Of a DNA stretch of 64,000 nucleotides, positions 37,601 to 51,840 are shown piece after piece. Numbering within the stretch: position 1 is the stretch's first letter; each line of letters begins with the position of its first letter. A program made the position numbers and the translations under genes. The DNA is from Amblyornis subalaris (lineage: Eukaryota > Chordata > Aves > Passeriformes > Ptilonorhynchidae), in NCBI GenBank assembly GCA_018881555.1, contig JACAXG010000013.1, positions 6,920,191-6,984,190 on the forward strand, read 5' to 3'. Below the pieces are notes generated by a model. The model searched no databases. It worked only from the letters and a program-made list of their open reading frames with translations, and was not told the origin of the DNA.

Positions 37601-40589
37601 CCAGATATTCAAACACGACTTTCCCACATGGTCTGTGTGGCGATACAGAGCACACACACCACGGAGCAGTTGAGAAGCTGCTATCAAAGCCTCAGCTCCC
37701 AGCAAAAATCNCCTCTCACCCTACATATCCCAAGGGGCTCCTTCCCCAACTTGTCCTCCTTTCACTGAAGTATTCCAGTCCCGCTCCCTTCCATCCATCC
37801 TCCCATCATCTACTTATTTCTCCTCAGCTGCGCTGAGGGCTGTGGATCTCGATGTTCCCTAGAACAAGTCTAGGCACCAGATAAAACATTGTGTCTATTT
37901 GCACTTCTTTAGAAGATTTACAATCTCATTCTACACTAAATCCCAAGTAAAGCCACCAAATTTAATGGTATGTGTTATTACATGGGTAAAATAGAGCTCG
38001 GATTGCTGGCTTTGCCCTGCTTATGTCATCAGGATATCAGCTATTCCCTTATGCCAAGTAAATACCACAGATTAGGCTAAATTCCTTGCTCAAGCTACAT
38101 TTACTTGGTCACTTTACTTCAACATGAATCTCCATTGTCACAGAAATAGAAAACAGGGATTTTATGTGTGTATCAGACTGAAAACTCATCTCTTTTCAGT
38201 CAGCCCAGTTCCTAGACTGAGGCTACAGAAACAGATGGGTTTAGATATATTAATTAGGCTTCACAGTAAGCGTAATACACAAAATAAAGGACATGCCATT
38301 TCCAGAGGTTAGATTTAAAGATGAAAAGTTGATTTCAATGCTATTCACCTTCTTTTATTAATATTCCGCTTGGCAAGAAAGCTATGCCAATTTTTCAGGT
38401 TTTTTTCATAATCTTTTTTTTTTTTCTTTTGAAATCCTATGAGAAATCTAACAAAAAATTTAGTACACTTTTTCTTTTTTTCATTTGTATTTTGTTTATA
38501 CTTCATCAATATGAATAAGCAGCCAATCCTTGGAGAAATAAGTGCTTTGGCTTCTTCAAAGTGAATCAGAGCAGCTCGGTAGTCCATCACTTTATTAGTC
38601 TAAGTGGCACATTGGCTCCACTGTCAGGTGCCCTTCCTGTGTCTGGAACAAATACCTGTCCCATCAGATAAAAGCAGTCCACTTCAACACAGGAAATATG
38701 CAATGTTTATTAAAATAGTGTCAAGTATTCTCGATCAACTGCCAGTGAACAGCTTTATCATCTGAGTGACAAATATTGGTAACAGCTGCAAGGGAAAACC
38801 AGTCAGATATTCTCCCAGGAATGCACCTTCTATCAACCTGTCCACTCTCGTTATAAAAACTGTTTCAGGTATTTATATANGGGACATGGCTTTTTTTCTC
38901 CAAATAAAAAGGCAAAGTAAAGGTTAAGCAAATAATGGGAAGGAAGACAATGGTTTCTGGAATCTATTTACTATCTGCTTTCTTGACATTTATTCAATAA
39001 AGTATTTCAGAACAAACATGCTAAATATATATTTTTACATAATTTCCTTTTGTTCCTTTTTATGGCCTCAGAATGCTTTTTTTTCTGTTCTGTTCACTCA
39101 ATTTCTTGCCCCTAATTTCCTTCCCACTTCACTCCCTCTTTCCCAAAAGGCCAGTGTGAGTGGGAGAAATGGAAGCTATCTTTTCTCCTAGTCTCATATG
39201 TTCTGGAGTAGGATTTTGTGACAATTATACATTTAGTGAATTTCTACCACGAGAAGAACCAAGGACAGTGCACAAGGCCATAGTTGTTGATGGGTGTATC
39301 AAAGAACCATGTGTTTCCTGGACATCCACCTTGGTCCCTCTCAGTCAGGCCCAAGGTCTACAGATGTTCATTACTAGAACAAGAATCAGCCCCTACTATG
39401 AGTGAGATACAGGCTTTGGCTCCAGAAGGGAAATTGCATGCAAGACTAAAAAACTATTATGTTAATTCCTATTTCACACTATTTAACATTTAAGGAACCA
39501 ATCATGAAAACACAAGAAATCTCACCCAAGGCACAGAAATAACTGGGGACTTGATTTGTGTGCACCTAAGCAGATGCAAGTTCTCTGCTGCTGCAGATCT
39601 CTGGATCTTTGCTCCTTATCCAGACATCCAGGTATGGGTCTGGGACAGTCCTGCATCCTTGTGTTTGGTCTTAAGTCAAAAAAAGTTAAAATCTCTCATA
39701 ACTGCAGGTAGGAGGAGACCTACCTAATCCCAATAGGTTTGTTTTAAGAAAGACTGATGGAAAAAATGACTTTGAAGAAGAATGAGACAAAAAAACCTTC
39801 CCCCCAGTAATAATGATTGATGAATTCTAAAACAGATAAAGAGCTAAGTAATCTGGTATCATAACATCAGTTGTAGCTCCTTTCACTTTCATCTCATTTC
39901 AGTACAGTGATGGGTAAAAGCTGAAATCGGTGCAGGCAATTAATGATCATTTCATGTCTTTGTAACATCCTGTAACAGCAAAACATCTTCCTGTTTCACA
40001 TTTAATTGAAGCAGCTATGCTGGCTGATTGTTTTGTTTGTCAGATGTTTGTTTTCAAACATCTAAACCACTCGGATATACAGAAGTATTGCATCAGAAAT
40101 CTGTTTTATTTGGGCCTGATTTTTAAAATTAATGTTAGGTGCTGAGAGATGCATACACTTAATTATTGCAATCCAAAAAGAGAGCACCACTGCCAAATTT
40201 GTATCAATTTCTTAAATAAAACTGAATTCATGAACTGGAGTTAATAAATGGGTAGGGAACTGGAAACAGATGGAGAAAGCTTCTGGGACTGTTTTGAAAT
40301 ATAGGTTGAGTTTTGAAATCCCTATAGGTGTTTGTCTATGTATGTTGGCACTTAAGTTTTTGATCCAGACCTTTACTAAAAATAAGTAGTGACTGTTGTC
40401 TAGCCAATTTGCAAACTGGGACACATCTAGCACCATTTGTCTTAAAAAAAAAAAAAATTTGCTTTTCAGATAGGTTTTAAACAGTTCAACAACTGTTTGG
40501 CAAAGGAAATGCGAGCAGGAGACAGCATGTCAAGGGCCTGGGAACACTCAGCTGACTGGAGTGCAGCAGGACTGTCTGTTCCAGCCCTA
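34620..40589. other. Intron sequence with one strong small hairpin
   Basis: Gene-free. A perfect 10-bp hairpin lies at 35110-35133. Short A or T runs occur near 35.67, 37.26, 38.41 and 40.45 kb. A moderately GC-rich patch at about 36.72-36.95 kb shows no repeat family or exon that I recognise. Confidence 0.5.
35110..35133. repeat. Perfect 10-bp inverted repeat with 4-base loop
   Basis: Arms ataaccatat and atatggttat flank the loop agat. The stem is perfect but AT-rich and short. No T run or RNA-family signature accompanies it. Confidence 0.8.
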
Positions 40590-40700
40590 TATAGGAACTG
40601 GAGGGCAAGGGAAGCTGTTATAGCTGGATAAGGAAACCAAGGTAAAAAGCTGGGAATGTATTTGACAAGGTCACCCAGCAGGCCCAACGCCACAGCTGAG
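40590..40700 (-). mobile_element. Ancient MIR-like (CORE-SINE) fragment
   Basis: On the minus strand, from about 40680 downward, it reads gctgggtgaccttg, caaatacattccc, ccttggtttccttatcc and ataacagcttccct. The conserved core of MIR elements, as I recall it, contains gctgtgtgaccttgg, caaatcactt, cctcagtttcctcatc and a following ataa block, in the same order and spacing. Known: MIR-type CORE-SINEs spread early in amniote history and persist as rare relics in birds. Inference: agreement is good for about 65-70 bases and fades on both sides, so the ends are approximate. A 99-codon open frame at 40466-40765 overlaps it and is best read as chance. Confidence 0.55.
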
Positions 40701-43700
40701 AAAACAACCCACATATCCCAGTCCTGTCCTCCCATTAGGCTGTCAACCCAGAATATGCATGTCACATGGAGGCATTCTTCTACACCCTCTTCCTCCTATA
40801 ATTTTGTTTAACAACCTGCAAAAGTTACAGCGTATGTAGTTCTCTCTAATATTTACAGCCTCTGGTTAAAACAATTGCAACCTATTAAAGTGTGTTATAA
40901 CCTCACAAAAAATAACCTTGCACAAAAACCCTCCACAGCANAGTATCCCTAAATCTTAACAAGGAAAGGTAATTGTTAGCAGTAGATTTCCATCTCTTCA
41001 AAGCATAAAAGAGTCGGACATCAGACAACTACATTTCAGAATGGAGACACACCAAGACAGAGCGAGGCTCCTGTACATCACTGCAGCATGAGTAAGATGA
41101 GGGTCAGGGACCCCAGACACAGATCCACAGCTGAAACACAGAGCCAGAGAATACACAGTGCACAGGGAGATCCATCAGCCAGCAAACATCCTCTNTGCTG
41201 GGAGAAGAAAAGAATTTCCCTTGTATCCAAGTCATGTGGTTGCCACCCCAGCAGGATCTGCTTTTTTACTCCTTCAGAAACTCGTCATCATTAGGTTCTA
41301 GTCCTAAGGATTTGATTCTGATTACTTTAAAATCCTGAAGGACAATGCACCATGTGGTTCAGTGCACAAAATTCAAGGAAGGACTGTATAATATGCCCTT
41401 AGATGTGGAAATGTTTAAGAACTAGAATTTAATTCGCTAAGGAAGATGGGTAAACCAGAAACCGTCTTAGTCAGAGCAACTTCATCTACACTGCAATTAT
41501 GGAGTTATATCTAACCTTGAAATTCTGAATCTGTTACTCTGCATTTCTTCTGCTTCACTTGCTTCCCACTNCCATCACTGTGTCTTATCTAATAACCTGC
41601 CTGTGTTTCTTGAATTGCATTTTCCACACATATTGGTTGGATGTTTATAGAAGGCTCTCCATTTGTTATTTTCAATATAGTTTTTGCTTTCTCAGTTTCT
41701 ATTCATTGTTGACAGCTTTAGTTGTATACCCATTTTCTCCTGCTCAGTCTTGTCTCTGCACTTCATTAATATGGTCTTTACCTATTTGTTGGTCTCTTAC
41801 TAATCTGGGTTTAGTCCCATTCTCTGAAGCTGCCCATGTCACCTTCCCCATTCCATCTTCCACAAACCTTCTTGCCCAACTTAATGTTTTTGCTAATGAG
41901 AGATGGCAAAATCCTAAATAGAAAATGTAATTGAAATGTATCTGTCTGCCAAAAGATGACTTCCTATGTATTCATCATTTTACAAGGACGAGAAGCAACT
42001 TCACTGCCAGTTTAGGGCTCTGTCCTCTGTTCTGGTAAGAAGCTGCAGGTACATAAGCCTTGTCTCAGAGATTTGATTACACNAGGGAAGAAACTTTGCT
42101 TTGTTATTTTACAACCTCCTTTCTTGCAGGAAGGTCAGAGTATGAAGATGAGCCTCCCACTGTGCTCTTAGCTTAATTACAGAGAGTGAAGAGCAAGTTG
42201 ATGGACGACCTTCTTGNGAAATCACTCTTCCCTTGGCCTCCATGAGCTTCATAATGCAGCTGAAAAACCGTAGCAAGTGATAAGANGAGGGCATTAAAAA
42301 TTTTCTGAACAGCAAAAATGGCTGCAAAACCTTGTGACGGCATTTGAGAAATTTAAAGCCTGTTTTTATTCTTAAAGGTCCAAAGCTGACCCTGTTTTTT
42401 TCAACACTTTGTGATTTTTTTCCTTTGATATTTCTGCTTAATAACTAAATTGGTTTTATTTCCACCAACGGCCCACATTAAGTAGGATTTTTACAAAATG
42501 AAAAGAGAAAAAAAACATATTTCTACATTCACATTAAACTTCACATTGCTAGAGAAAGGATGTATTTTGACACAGGTGAAAATTCATCAATTCATCTCTG
42601 ATAGCCACTCTCCCTTGAGAAACTCAGAGACAAAGGAGACCAAGACTATGAAGCAGTTTATTACTGCAAGGGAAGCAGTGTTGGGTTCAGTTCTCTGCAA
42701 GAAGAAAGATATCTGGAATTTAGGGCCCAACTTGAGAAAGGTTTCATTATAGGTGAGAGGTTAGGTGCACCTTATAGCACAGCTTAGGTGGCTCTGCTCC
42801 TCCAGCCCTCCTTTCTCTCCCCCAAACCAAAAGCAGTTGTTGGTGTGGCAAAGACAATCATCTTGACCGGACCATCACAACTTGGAAGGCTGCAGAGAGG
42901 CAGATTTACATATACCAAAAAAAAAAAAAAGCATTGAACTGCCTTGACCGGCTCTTCCACTGAGAAGATACTGGTGAAANAGCCCAAATCCTTTACCCTA
43001 ATGAGTCAGAGGAAGGACTGCAGGTAGACTTTTGTATCTAATCACTGTCCTGCTCTCATCTGTCTTCCTCAACACAGTTTGGATATGGAATCCCATCCTG
43101 TTCTGGTAACAGTTCCGTGGAAACAGATACCTCCCCATGAGAAGATTTTGGTTTGAATGAACTTGTGGTTTTCAAGAGGGAAATGTAAAAGACTAAGATA
43201 AAGTTTAGAAAGGCAGTTACTCATAAAAAGAGTTAAAACCTGATTTTCCCCCTCATTTTCTGAAGCTTCTANCTCATTCCATTGTTAGAAAAAGGCAAGA
43301 CAATTTGTCATTTAATCACTTGGATTCAGTCTTCCATATAAGCCTTTTCTATTTATATATGCAGCAAATTTTGATGCAAAATTTTTACAGAAGACATTTG
43401 AGCTGTTAGCAAAAGCAGAAATAATTCTGTATGTTGACCCAAATGAAAAATAATCCTTTTTCCTACCNAACAGTTAAAATCCATAATAAGATATGTTTTA
43501 TTTAATACACTCCCTACATGCCATACAGATAAGAGAAATGAAATGTGTAACCTAATGGTTGAAACCTTCACAAAACTGTCTTTCCTTTGTGCTCTTTAGA
43601 TTGGAATAATTTTTTTCCCTAATAGTCTTTCAGCTTCTCAACATACATTCTCTCTTTCCCCNCTACAGTATGTTTTTATGTTGTAGCTAAATTTATCTGC

Positions 43701-46700
43701 AAGTGATGAAAAGGGTTTCCTTCCATTTGCTTTCTACAGACACCCACCAATGAGAATGTGTTATAGTTTTGCAGGTCTTTTTCAAAAAAATTTGTTAGGG
43801 TAGATCAAGCACTTAAAACAGATNTTTCCTCTGTCTCCTGCCTCGTATCTAGCTACCTTGAACTCCAATTTAATAGGCACTCAGTGATACCACAGAAAGA
43901 ACTAAACGACCTCAAAGCCCATGCAACAGGAAAATACAGGACTGCTTTTTCAGGTATTGATTCTGGAACTGAAGTCTGAAAAAATTCTCTCACAAGCCAG
44001 TTGGTCTCAAAGGAAGGTTACGGAAACTTAACTCACTCAGGAGTCTTCAGTAAGAGATATATAAGAAATGCTTGTTGGGGAAATGGTGTTTGAAATGAAC
44101 ACTTTCATTATTAGCTGAGAACATAACTCCATAGGAAACTGGCCCAGTAGGTCCATTTCAGAAAGATGTGCTGTCCATCCTCTTTTTGTCAGCCACATCA
44201 GGACTTGAGTTGCAAAGGAATAGACACATACCCTGTAACTCTTCAAAAATGTTGGAGGAGTAGGAGAAAAGTGAGAAGAATTGAAACAGACCAAATGAAG
44301 TACATGTAGGTGGTTTACATTAACACTTTTTGACATATCAATAGCTTCTATTTTTGGTAGGGGTGGGATTTTCTTTTTATTCCGTAAAAGCACTGAATAT
44401 CATGACTGTCTTGTAGGTCTAAAAATTTAAAACCACTGGAACAGAGTTTAAAAAGCAAGTTGGGTTTTCAGAGGAGCTTGGGGGAAACTATTTTCTTGAA
44501 AGTGCTGGGCCTCTCATTCCTTCCCCACATAGTTTTCAATCTGAGGACACACTTCCGCAAGAACAAAGTTTCCCAAAAGTAACATCACACCCAAACTTGC
44601 ATTGAAATGTTAACAGGAAATTTAAAAAAAAAAAAAACAAAACACCTTCCTACTGTTTAGCAAATGCAACTTATATGTAACAGTAGGCCCAGGGATGAAC
44701 CCGATCCTNGGAATCCCACGTCGGCTGTCTACAAGCCTTTATGATGTTTGCTACTTTGAAAATGCAGCTTCACCACCCTACCCCCCCTCCCCAAGAAAAA
44801 AAGGACAAAGAAATTAGCATCTGCCATCTTGCCATTGATTCTCTTTAAGAAACTCTGCACTTTATTAATCTCTGTCAAGCATTTGGAAGCAGACATTCAT
44901 ATATCCCAACAATTGAATCCAACTCCACAGGCAGTGCCAATTCTTCTCCAATGCAAGGGTGACATGCTGCACTGCTCATAGGTCATCTAATCAGCAGTGA
45001 AATAAAGAACTGCCAGACCTCATAACATTTAAGCTGTCCAGGGAATGAAGTGTGCTGCACGTGCCCCCGGGAACTGGTGCACGAAACACACGCTGCAACA
45101 TTTAGAAGCCTGACTCAAAACTCATTCCAGCTTAAAGGTTTCCATTTTAATTAACTTTCTTCTGTTGCATTTTGCTTTGCCATCATACCATAGCATGGGA
45201 AAATACAGCAAGCTAAGCAAAGGTTTGTGGTCATGCAATTTAATGTAAGAGTAAAGAAACAGAGAAATACAAAGCTATATTTGCCCTTAGATATAAGTGT
45301 ACAACTGCCAGTTTGCAATAAGNGGATTTTTTTNTTTTTTTTTTTCTTAAGCCAATGTATATTTTTATCTCAGCAAAGGGCAGAAAGTGGGTCAGAGTCA
45401 TAATTGGGTAAATGCAAACAACCAGAAATTAACTCAGATCTCCTCACTCTTTGCAGAGCATGCAGGGGAGATCCAGTTCTGCTAACAGAGGGCAGAAGGG
45501 GCCTTTAGCAAGAGAACCAGCACCTGAAGAACTGCCAACACCATCTGTAACCTGTGTTGGTCATAAAGGGACCAGGAGCCATCTGAGTGGCTCTGAGAAA
45601 CTCAGAGCTGTTGGCAGCTCTGGCCTGCGCCGAGGAAGGGAACAGGCCTCAGAATGAGGGCAAACTAATTTCCAATCTGCATTTTTCTTCACAGTCCTCC
45701 TGCCTCAGCACAGCCAAAGGTCAATGCCTTCAGCAGGCAACGATTAAAAGCAGAAGCTTTTGTCTTTTCAATAGCCTGAGAGTCAATGATTTTATTTGGG
45801 AGCAATCTACGATGCAAGGAAAGGATTTAACCGCAGCTGCACCATCAGCTACAGATTCTCTCTTTAACCTGATTCTTTTTTTTATTAGTTCTTCTTTATC
45901 TGTTTATTGGCCCAGGGAGTACAAGGGTGGAATTGAATGAGAAACCCAAGAGAGTTTCAGTCTCAGTCAATGCAATTTTCCCCTCTTTAGAGGCTAAGCA
46001 CAAAGCCAATTGCTCTCCAGAGTTCCTTAAACTCTCATCCATCTATGAAACCACATCCATCATCTTCATCCCTACATTGTCCTCACCTAACATGCTGGTC
46101 CTTCAAGTCCTACAGACTTTTTTCCCCCAAAATTTATTGAGACTCAAGAAAATTCAGTACTGTCTTTCTTTTTTAATGCAGCAAACCACATAGAAACAGT
46201 TTTTACATACATAAATTTCACATTTTTTGTGCACATCAAAAGGACGTGCAGTACAAAACAGGCAATTAAGCAGTTGTAACTGGAAGGAAATTAAGTGAAC
46301 CATAGCCCATACTAACTTGTTCATGGACACTGAATTCCTCAATGGCTCTTTGAAATTGTTCCAGGAGTGAAAGCTGGGGAATGTAACAGTATCATGGAAA
46401 CAGTCACTAAATGAACAGCAGTGAGGGAAACTCACAGTGACTTTGGCACTGGAGAAAATTGGATACTGAGCCCTTTCAACCCATAACACATGCAGTCTGC
46501 AGGTATGATAAGAAACAGCCTCCAAAAGATTAATACAGAGGGAAGTATCTATTCTTTATATTCTTGTAAATAGCATGAGAAAACAATCAGCTCAAATTCC
46601 AACAGAAATATTCTGACTAGAGACTAGAAAATCTTATTTAAGTCAAGAAGAACAAAGTGCATGTGCAAGCTGTGGAACAACAAACAGTAGGAACATTCAG

Positions 46701-49700
46701 TGTGTTAATAGACTTGATAAACATTTTTCAGGAAAAGCACAGATATTGGAGCAAAAGGATGGGCCAAAGAAATTGAAGGTGTTGCCAGCCCTATTTTACT
46801 TTGATTTAAAACCTCTTCATAAAATGGTTTATCTAAGCACAACCCACACTTTAGCTGCACAAACCCTCTCCATCCTAGTCTGTGTCATCAGCTCAGGTTA
46901 CAATTTTGTTCTATGACATCTGCAACTGCCTTTCCTTCAGCAACTGGGTATTCCCTCCTCACTCTCTTCAAATGCCTGCTTAATCAGGACACTTAGTCAA
47001 AATACATGAGATTTTAAGTTTATTAATGTAAAAACGTCTCTAGAGCGCAATTTATATCCCATTATAATTTACTGCATTTTAAGCATATGCAACAACTATT
47101 ATTCATGCAATCAGAAATGTTTTCCTGATTGCATTTATGCAGTTTTCAAACATGTATTATAACTGACCTTATTAAATATGCTGAAGCACCACTTACACAA
47201 AACCATACAAAGGCACAGTTCCTCGACTGAACTCTCAAGTAGCACTTGCAAGCATGAATCAGTGCTAATTGCTTCACATTTATCATCTCTGAAATTATAG
47301 TATGGGCAAAAGTTCTCAAACAAACAGCTGTGTAGGTCACAGCTTGGCAACAACTTGCTAAGCAAGTTATTTGCTCCCCCTTCATCCCAAACTTTTTTTT
47401 TTTAACCCCCTCTTCAGCGAAATTATCAGAGGTTGAACAGAAAGAACATGTTCTTTCTCATCACCTGTATGTCTGCTCTGAATTTACAAATATTGCATCA
47501 AATATGGTAAAGTAAAATCATCAGTTTATGATCTGGAACACTGAAGTTCAGGTTCTAAACAGTGCCATGTACTTCACAAGCAGAAGTTCTGGGACTGTGT
47601 GCATTCTTGGTAATTTATTTTATGCCATATAGTCTGTTGTCATGTTTTCATGCGTGTTTGTTCCAAAACAAAATTATTCCTTTAAAGTTTGTATGTTAAA
47701 TAAAAACCAAAATGATGAGAAGTCAAAAACTTCTGTAGAATCACATGCCCTTTTTCTTCAGTAGGCAGAAACAAATTACAGAACTTGATTGCCCACAACT
47801 TTCATCCTTGTACAGTCAACGACCCTTTCAAAAGATTTGCCACAAACATCCTTCAAATTCAACTGGAGAGTGTTTTAAAACTGCCTTTACAAAAGTGTCT
47901 AGTGGTTCCATGTAATTGTGTCTCCCAACCTCTAGCTATTAAGTTCACCCCATGTTGAGTCCCAGCAGAAACATTCTGAGTTATACGTTTTCTGAGTGAC
48001 ATCAGTTTACATCATGAAAGGACCTTATCCACAGTTGTGAGTTTGGTTTTTTTTTTTTAAATTTTATCAGCATTCATAGAGCACTTGTATATTACTTATG
48101 AAATGAATGCTTGAGAACTACATCTGGGTGTATTTACTTGAGCACGTAATCAACAGTTATGCTCTGGGAATCAAGATGCGCAGAAACATTATCCTGTTAA
48201 AAGCTGGAAAGAAAACAGAAGTAAATAATAACCATTCTAGACATAACCTTTCAGAGCAGATAGGACNACAGAGACATGCTATTTTTCCTGGAGGCTGTAC
48301 ACAAATCTGAGGAAACCAATATGTGGATGTCAGTGTGATGTGCAAAAACCTTGGTTTGAGGAAGATGGGGCAACTTTTCCCGTTAAATGCACCCAGGAGC
48401 CAGTACTCAGATTAGTACTTGTGCTAATCACAACCCCACAGTGCAACCACCCTCTCACTCTTCCACCATAAGGACAANCTGTTAGGTTTGGACAAAGGTA
48501 AAGGACTTGTATGAAACAAGTGCTTGGCTAGACAGAGATGGGAAGTCTACGGCACCACCTCCTTCCTTTTGACAAGGGGCTAATTAAAAAAAGAGCTGCA
48601 CCCCAAATGATCAGTGTGATAGGCTGACTACAGTCCCACAGCTCTCTCCACGGAAATCTTCATGGGGTTTACAGTGCACCATGAACTGAGAGAAAGAAAA
48701 ACTCTGAGTGTGTTTATGCAATATTTTTCAATTACTTGTGTTCCCTGTACCAGTCACACACACTTGAGCTGGACTGGGCACCAAAACCATTACAGAAGCA
48801 TGACAACAGTATTAGAGGCAGGATGAACTGGCATCTGTTTGGGGGCTGAAATTGTACGGGGGTGATTCACATATTAAATCTGGGATACTTAACCCTCCTA
48901 TTATTCCCTATAAGGGTCCATCCCAGCCTCAGCTCTTCCCAAGAGCTATCATTTACCTTCATCCTAAAAAAGGTCCTTTCTTTGCTGCCAAATCTGCCAT
49001 CAGCATCACTGCAGACTTGTGTAAGGTGTCAATGTGTTCTTTGCTCCCACAGAGGTTTATTCATCTCCTTAACAACACCAGCTTGCTTCACAGAATCTTG
49101 CACAATTCAAGAGCAAGGCCAGAAAGGCTTCTGAAATTATTTCAGGCTAAAGTTGCTTTCGGAGTAGAATAAGGCCCTCCATACATATTCATGAGTCCTA
49201 TTTATGGTAGTGAAGAAAAAAGTCACTTATCCCACATCTCTGCTGTCAAAAAGGACAGAATGAGAGAAGGTGACCATGACTGTGGTGAGAGTCCAAGAGA
49301 AGATGACTTTCTTAATAAACACAATTTTAAATAAAGAACTATAGCTATTATCACAAGTCTAATGGCAGCAAGGAGGAAGCTGAATAGGGCTCAGACAGTT
49401 NATTTTACTTTTGCTTCAGTTTTTCCTGATTTAAAAAATGAGAATAATGCAGTGAAAGGCACTTTGGAATGGACTGGTGAGCAACAGTATTTTAAAACTG
49501 GGCATTATTACTCTGCTTTAAGATTAGAGGTAAAACATGGCTTAAAATGAAACATTAAGTTGATTGACAGAGTTATTAATATTCCCACACTTCTTTGACT
49601 TACATAATGTGATATGTAGCCCTTCTTGCAAACTAGAAGAATGATGCACACCTGATTTGTCTTCATAAATTATTTTATTTTTAGCTATAACAGCAAAGCA

Positions 49701-51100
49701 AACTCCCTAAGAGTAATAGAACAAGGTACCGAATTTTCACTTCTAAGACAATTTGATAAACAGATGCAAGCCTTAAATTTTTCCCTGAGTTGCTTAGATG
49801 GCAATGAACATCACTTAACTGATGCTAACAAGGCTATAAAAGGAACAGGAAAGCAAAAGATGAGGACTAAGAACGACAAATTCAAAGGAAGATCAGGCTG
49901 AGGAGGAATGAAGCAAGTGGTAAGAAAATGTAAAAAAAAAAAATTTGAGAGAGAATTCTACTCTAAAATGTTGGCACTGCTCAATGGCACTTACTCAGTA
50001 AAGAGTATGCCAGGATAATGTGCTGCAGCAATGAAGACACCAGGGTTCAGATCATGCATCTTTTTTGGCATTTTGCTGAAATGGTAAAGTCACCAGTGCA
50101 TTAAGAGAGGCTTCAAATGAGTGATACCATCCTTCTCCATCATACACACACCCATTATATTCCTTTCAGTAATAATGAAATTCCTCTTATAATCATTTTT
50201 CCTCACTCTTGAGAGCGTGACTTCTGTGTATGAAACGTTTCCCTGAAGAAACAAAGCCAATAGAGAGTTCTGCCTTAGTTGCCTTTGTCAGTGCATTTAC
50301 CCTGGTAATTTTCTAGGAAAGTTAATTTTTTATTAAATTAATAATGATAAACAGTTGTCAAATGTATTCAGTCCTCAGAAAACACAGAAAGAATGTAATA
50401 AGCTGCTTCAAAGTTTGGGGAAGCTTTTTCCCCTCAAATTCTAACTGCAGTCAGTGATATGCTTGAGGTGATGCACAGTTAGACTGGTTAAAAATTTGCT
50501 ATAAAAGCACACTTTGATTGAAAGTAACATTTTTTATAAAATGCTGTTTCTTAAAGAAGACATCTGCTGTCCTTAAAAAAATGCGAATGTTTTGGTGTGC
50601 CAGAACACTTGGAAGAAATCTTTGTATTCACAGTCAGAGATGATTTGATTAAGAAAAAAGTTTTAGTCTTCCACAAAGAAAAAGAAGAATATATTCCACT
50701 TGGTTCTAAAAATTAATGAAGAAAAGAGATCAGAAGAAGGTGGAAATTGAGACTTTACTGAAACAAGAGGTCCTTATCATATAAGGAAAACATCTCCAGG
50801 TATATCACTTAACAGACCTCAAAAAAAGAGATTTCATGACTATGGTATAATAAGGACTTTTCTTCAGCAGTCTTTAAGGAATAATATAAGAAATCATCCT
50901 CTGACATATTTTGTTCCAAATCTTAAGTAAGGCTCATTTTTAAGTATACCTAAGGGTAATGCCATCGTGAAGACTGGGTGTTCTTTTAAGCAGAAACTTT
51001 GATACTCATTATTTATGGCATTTCTTACCCAGTACAGACTTCCTGCCCTTAGCCCTGACCCTTCCTGTTACACACACAGGACTCAAGAACTGCGAGACAG
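40701..51100. other. Long gene-free intron stretch
   Basis: Ten kilobases without recognised exons or mobile elements. Contents: a pyrimidine-rich block at about 41.53-41.80 kb that produces a long hydrophobic-looking open frame, A runs near 42.92, 44.63 and 49.94 kb, T runs near 45.34, 47.40 and 48.05 kb, and a purine-rich, moderately GC-rich patch at about 45.45-45.66 kb. Confidence 0.5.
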
Positions 51101-51840
51101 CTGCACATGGGTCACACACATGGGTCGGGCAGAGAAGTGACTGAGAGCAGCCCTGCGGAGAAAGACTTGGGAGTGATGGTGGATGGAAAGCTCACCATGA
51201 GCTGGCAATGAGCACCCAACAGCCCAGAGAGCCAAGGGAATCCTGGGCTGCATCCAAAGGAACGTGGGCAGCAGGGCGAGGGAGGGGATTCTTCCCCTCT
51301 GCTCTGCTCTTGTGAGACCCCACCTGGAGTGCTGAGCACAGCTCTGGGGCCCCCAACATGAAAAGGACATGGAACTGTTGGAGCAAGTCCAGAGGAGGGT
51401 CCCGANGTTGGTAAGAGGACTGGAGCACCTCCCCTGTGAGGAGAGGCTGAGAAAGTTGAGGCTGTTCAGACTGGACAAAGAAGGTTGGCTGGAGACCTCA
51501 CAGGAACCTTCCAGTACCTAAAGAAGCCTCCAGGGAAGCTGCAGAGGNACTCTTTGTCAGGAACTGTATGACAGCACAAGGAGTAATGGGTACAAATTGC
51601 AAGAGGGGAAATTTAGCTTAGATATACAGAAGAAATTCTTTACTGTGAGGGTGGTAAGGCACTGGCACAGGTTGCCCAGAGAGGNTGTGGATGCCCCAAC
51701 CCTGGTAGTGTTCAAAGCCAGGCTGGGTAAGGCCTTGAGCAACCTGGTGTGGTGGGAGGTGTCCCTGCCCACGGCAGGGGGGTTGGGACTGGATGATCTT
51801 TTAGGTCCCTTCCAACCTTTAACATTCTATGATACTATGA
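51101..51840 (+). mobile_element. CR1 LINE, ORF2 C-terminus plus 3' UTR (longest copy)
   Basis: A 740-bp, 5'-truncated CR1. It starts within ORF2 (around 51149 the plus strand reads [19 protein letters not shown], then a stop) and continues through the [26 protein letters not shown] and L-hydrophobic EERL regions near 51302-51460. It then passes through the 3' UTR with ggcactggcacaggttgccc, agtgttcaaagccaggctgg and ggttgggactggatgatc, and ends in the tail attctatgatactatga. In-frame stops, small deletions and three ambiguous bases show that it is non-functional. Known: CR1 is the main non-LTR retrotransposon of birds and ends in short 8-bp-type repeats instead of poly(A). It lies in the plus orientation, antisense to SPOCK1. 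Confidence 0.95.

Noticed and set aside
40466..40765. 99-codon minus-strand frame with a hydrophobic start and a TATA-like ctatatag
   Set aside because: It overlaps the MIR-like segment and has no recognisable family. The hydrophobic run comes from T-rich sequence.
41559..41921. 120-codon plus-strand frame that looks membrane-like
   Set aside because: It lies in a pyrimidine-rich block where codons for Leu, Phe and Ser dominate by composition. No motif or splice context was found.
46154..46525. 123-codon minus-strand frame
   Set aside because: No recognisable domain, cysteine-rich by chance and no exon boundaries. It does not match the missing SPOCK1 exons.
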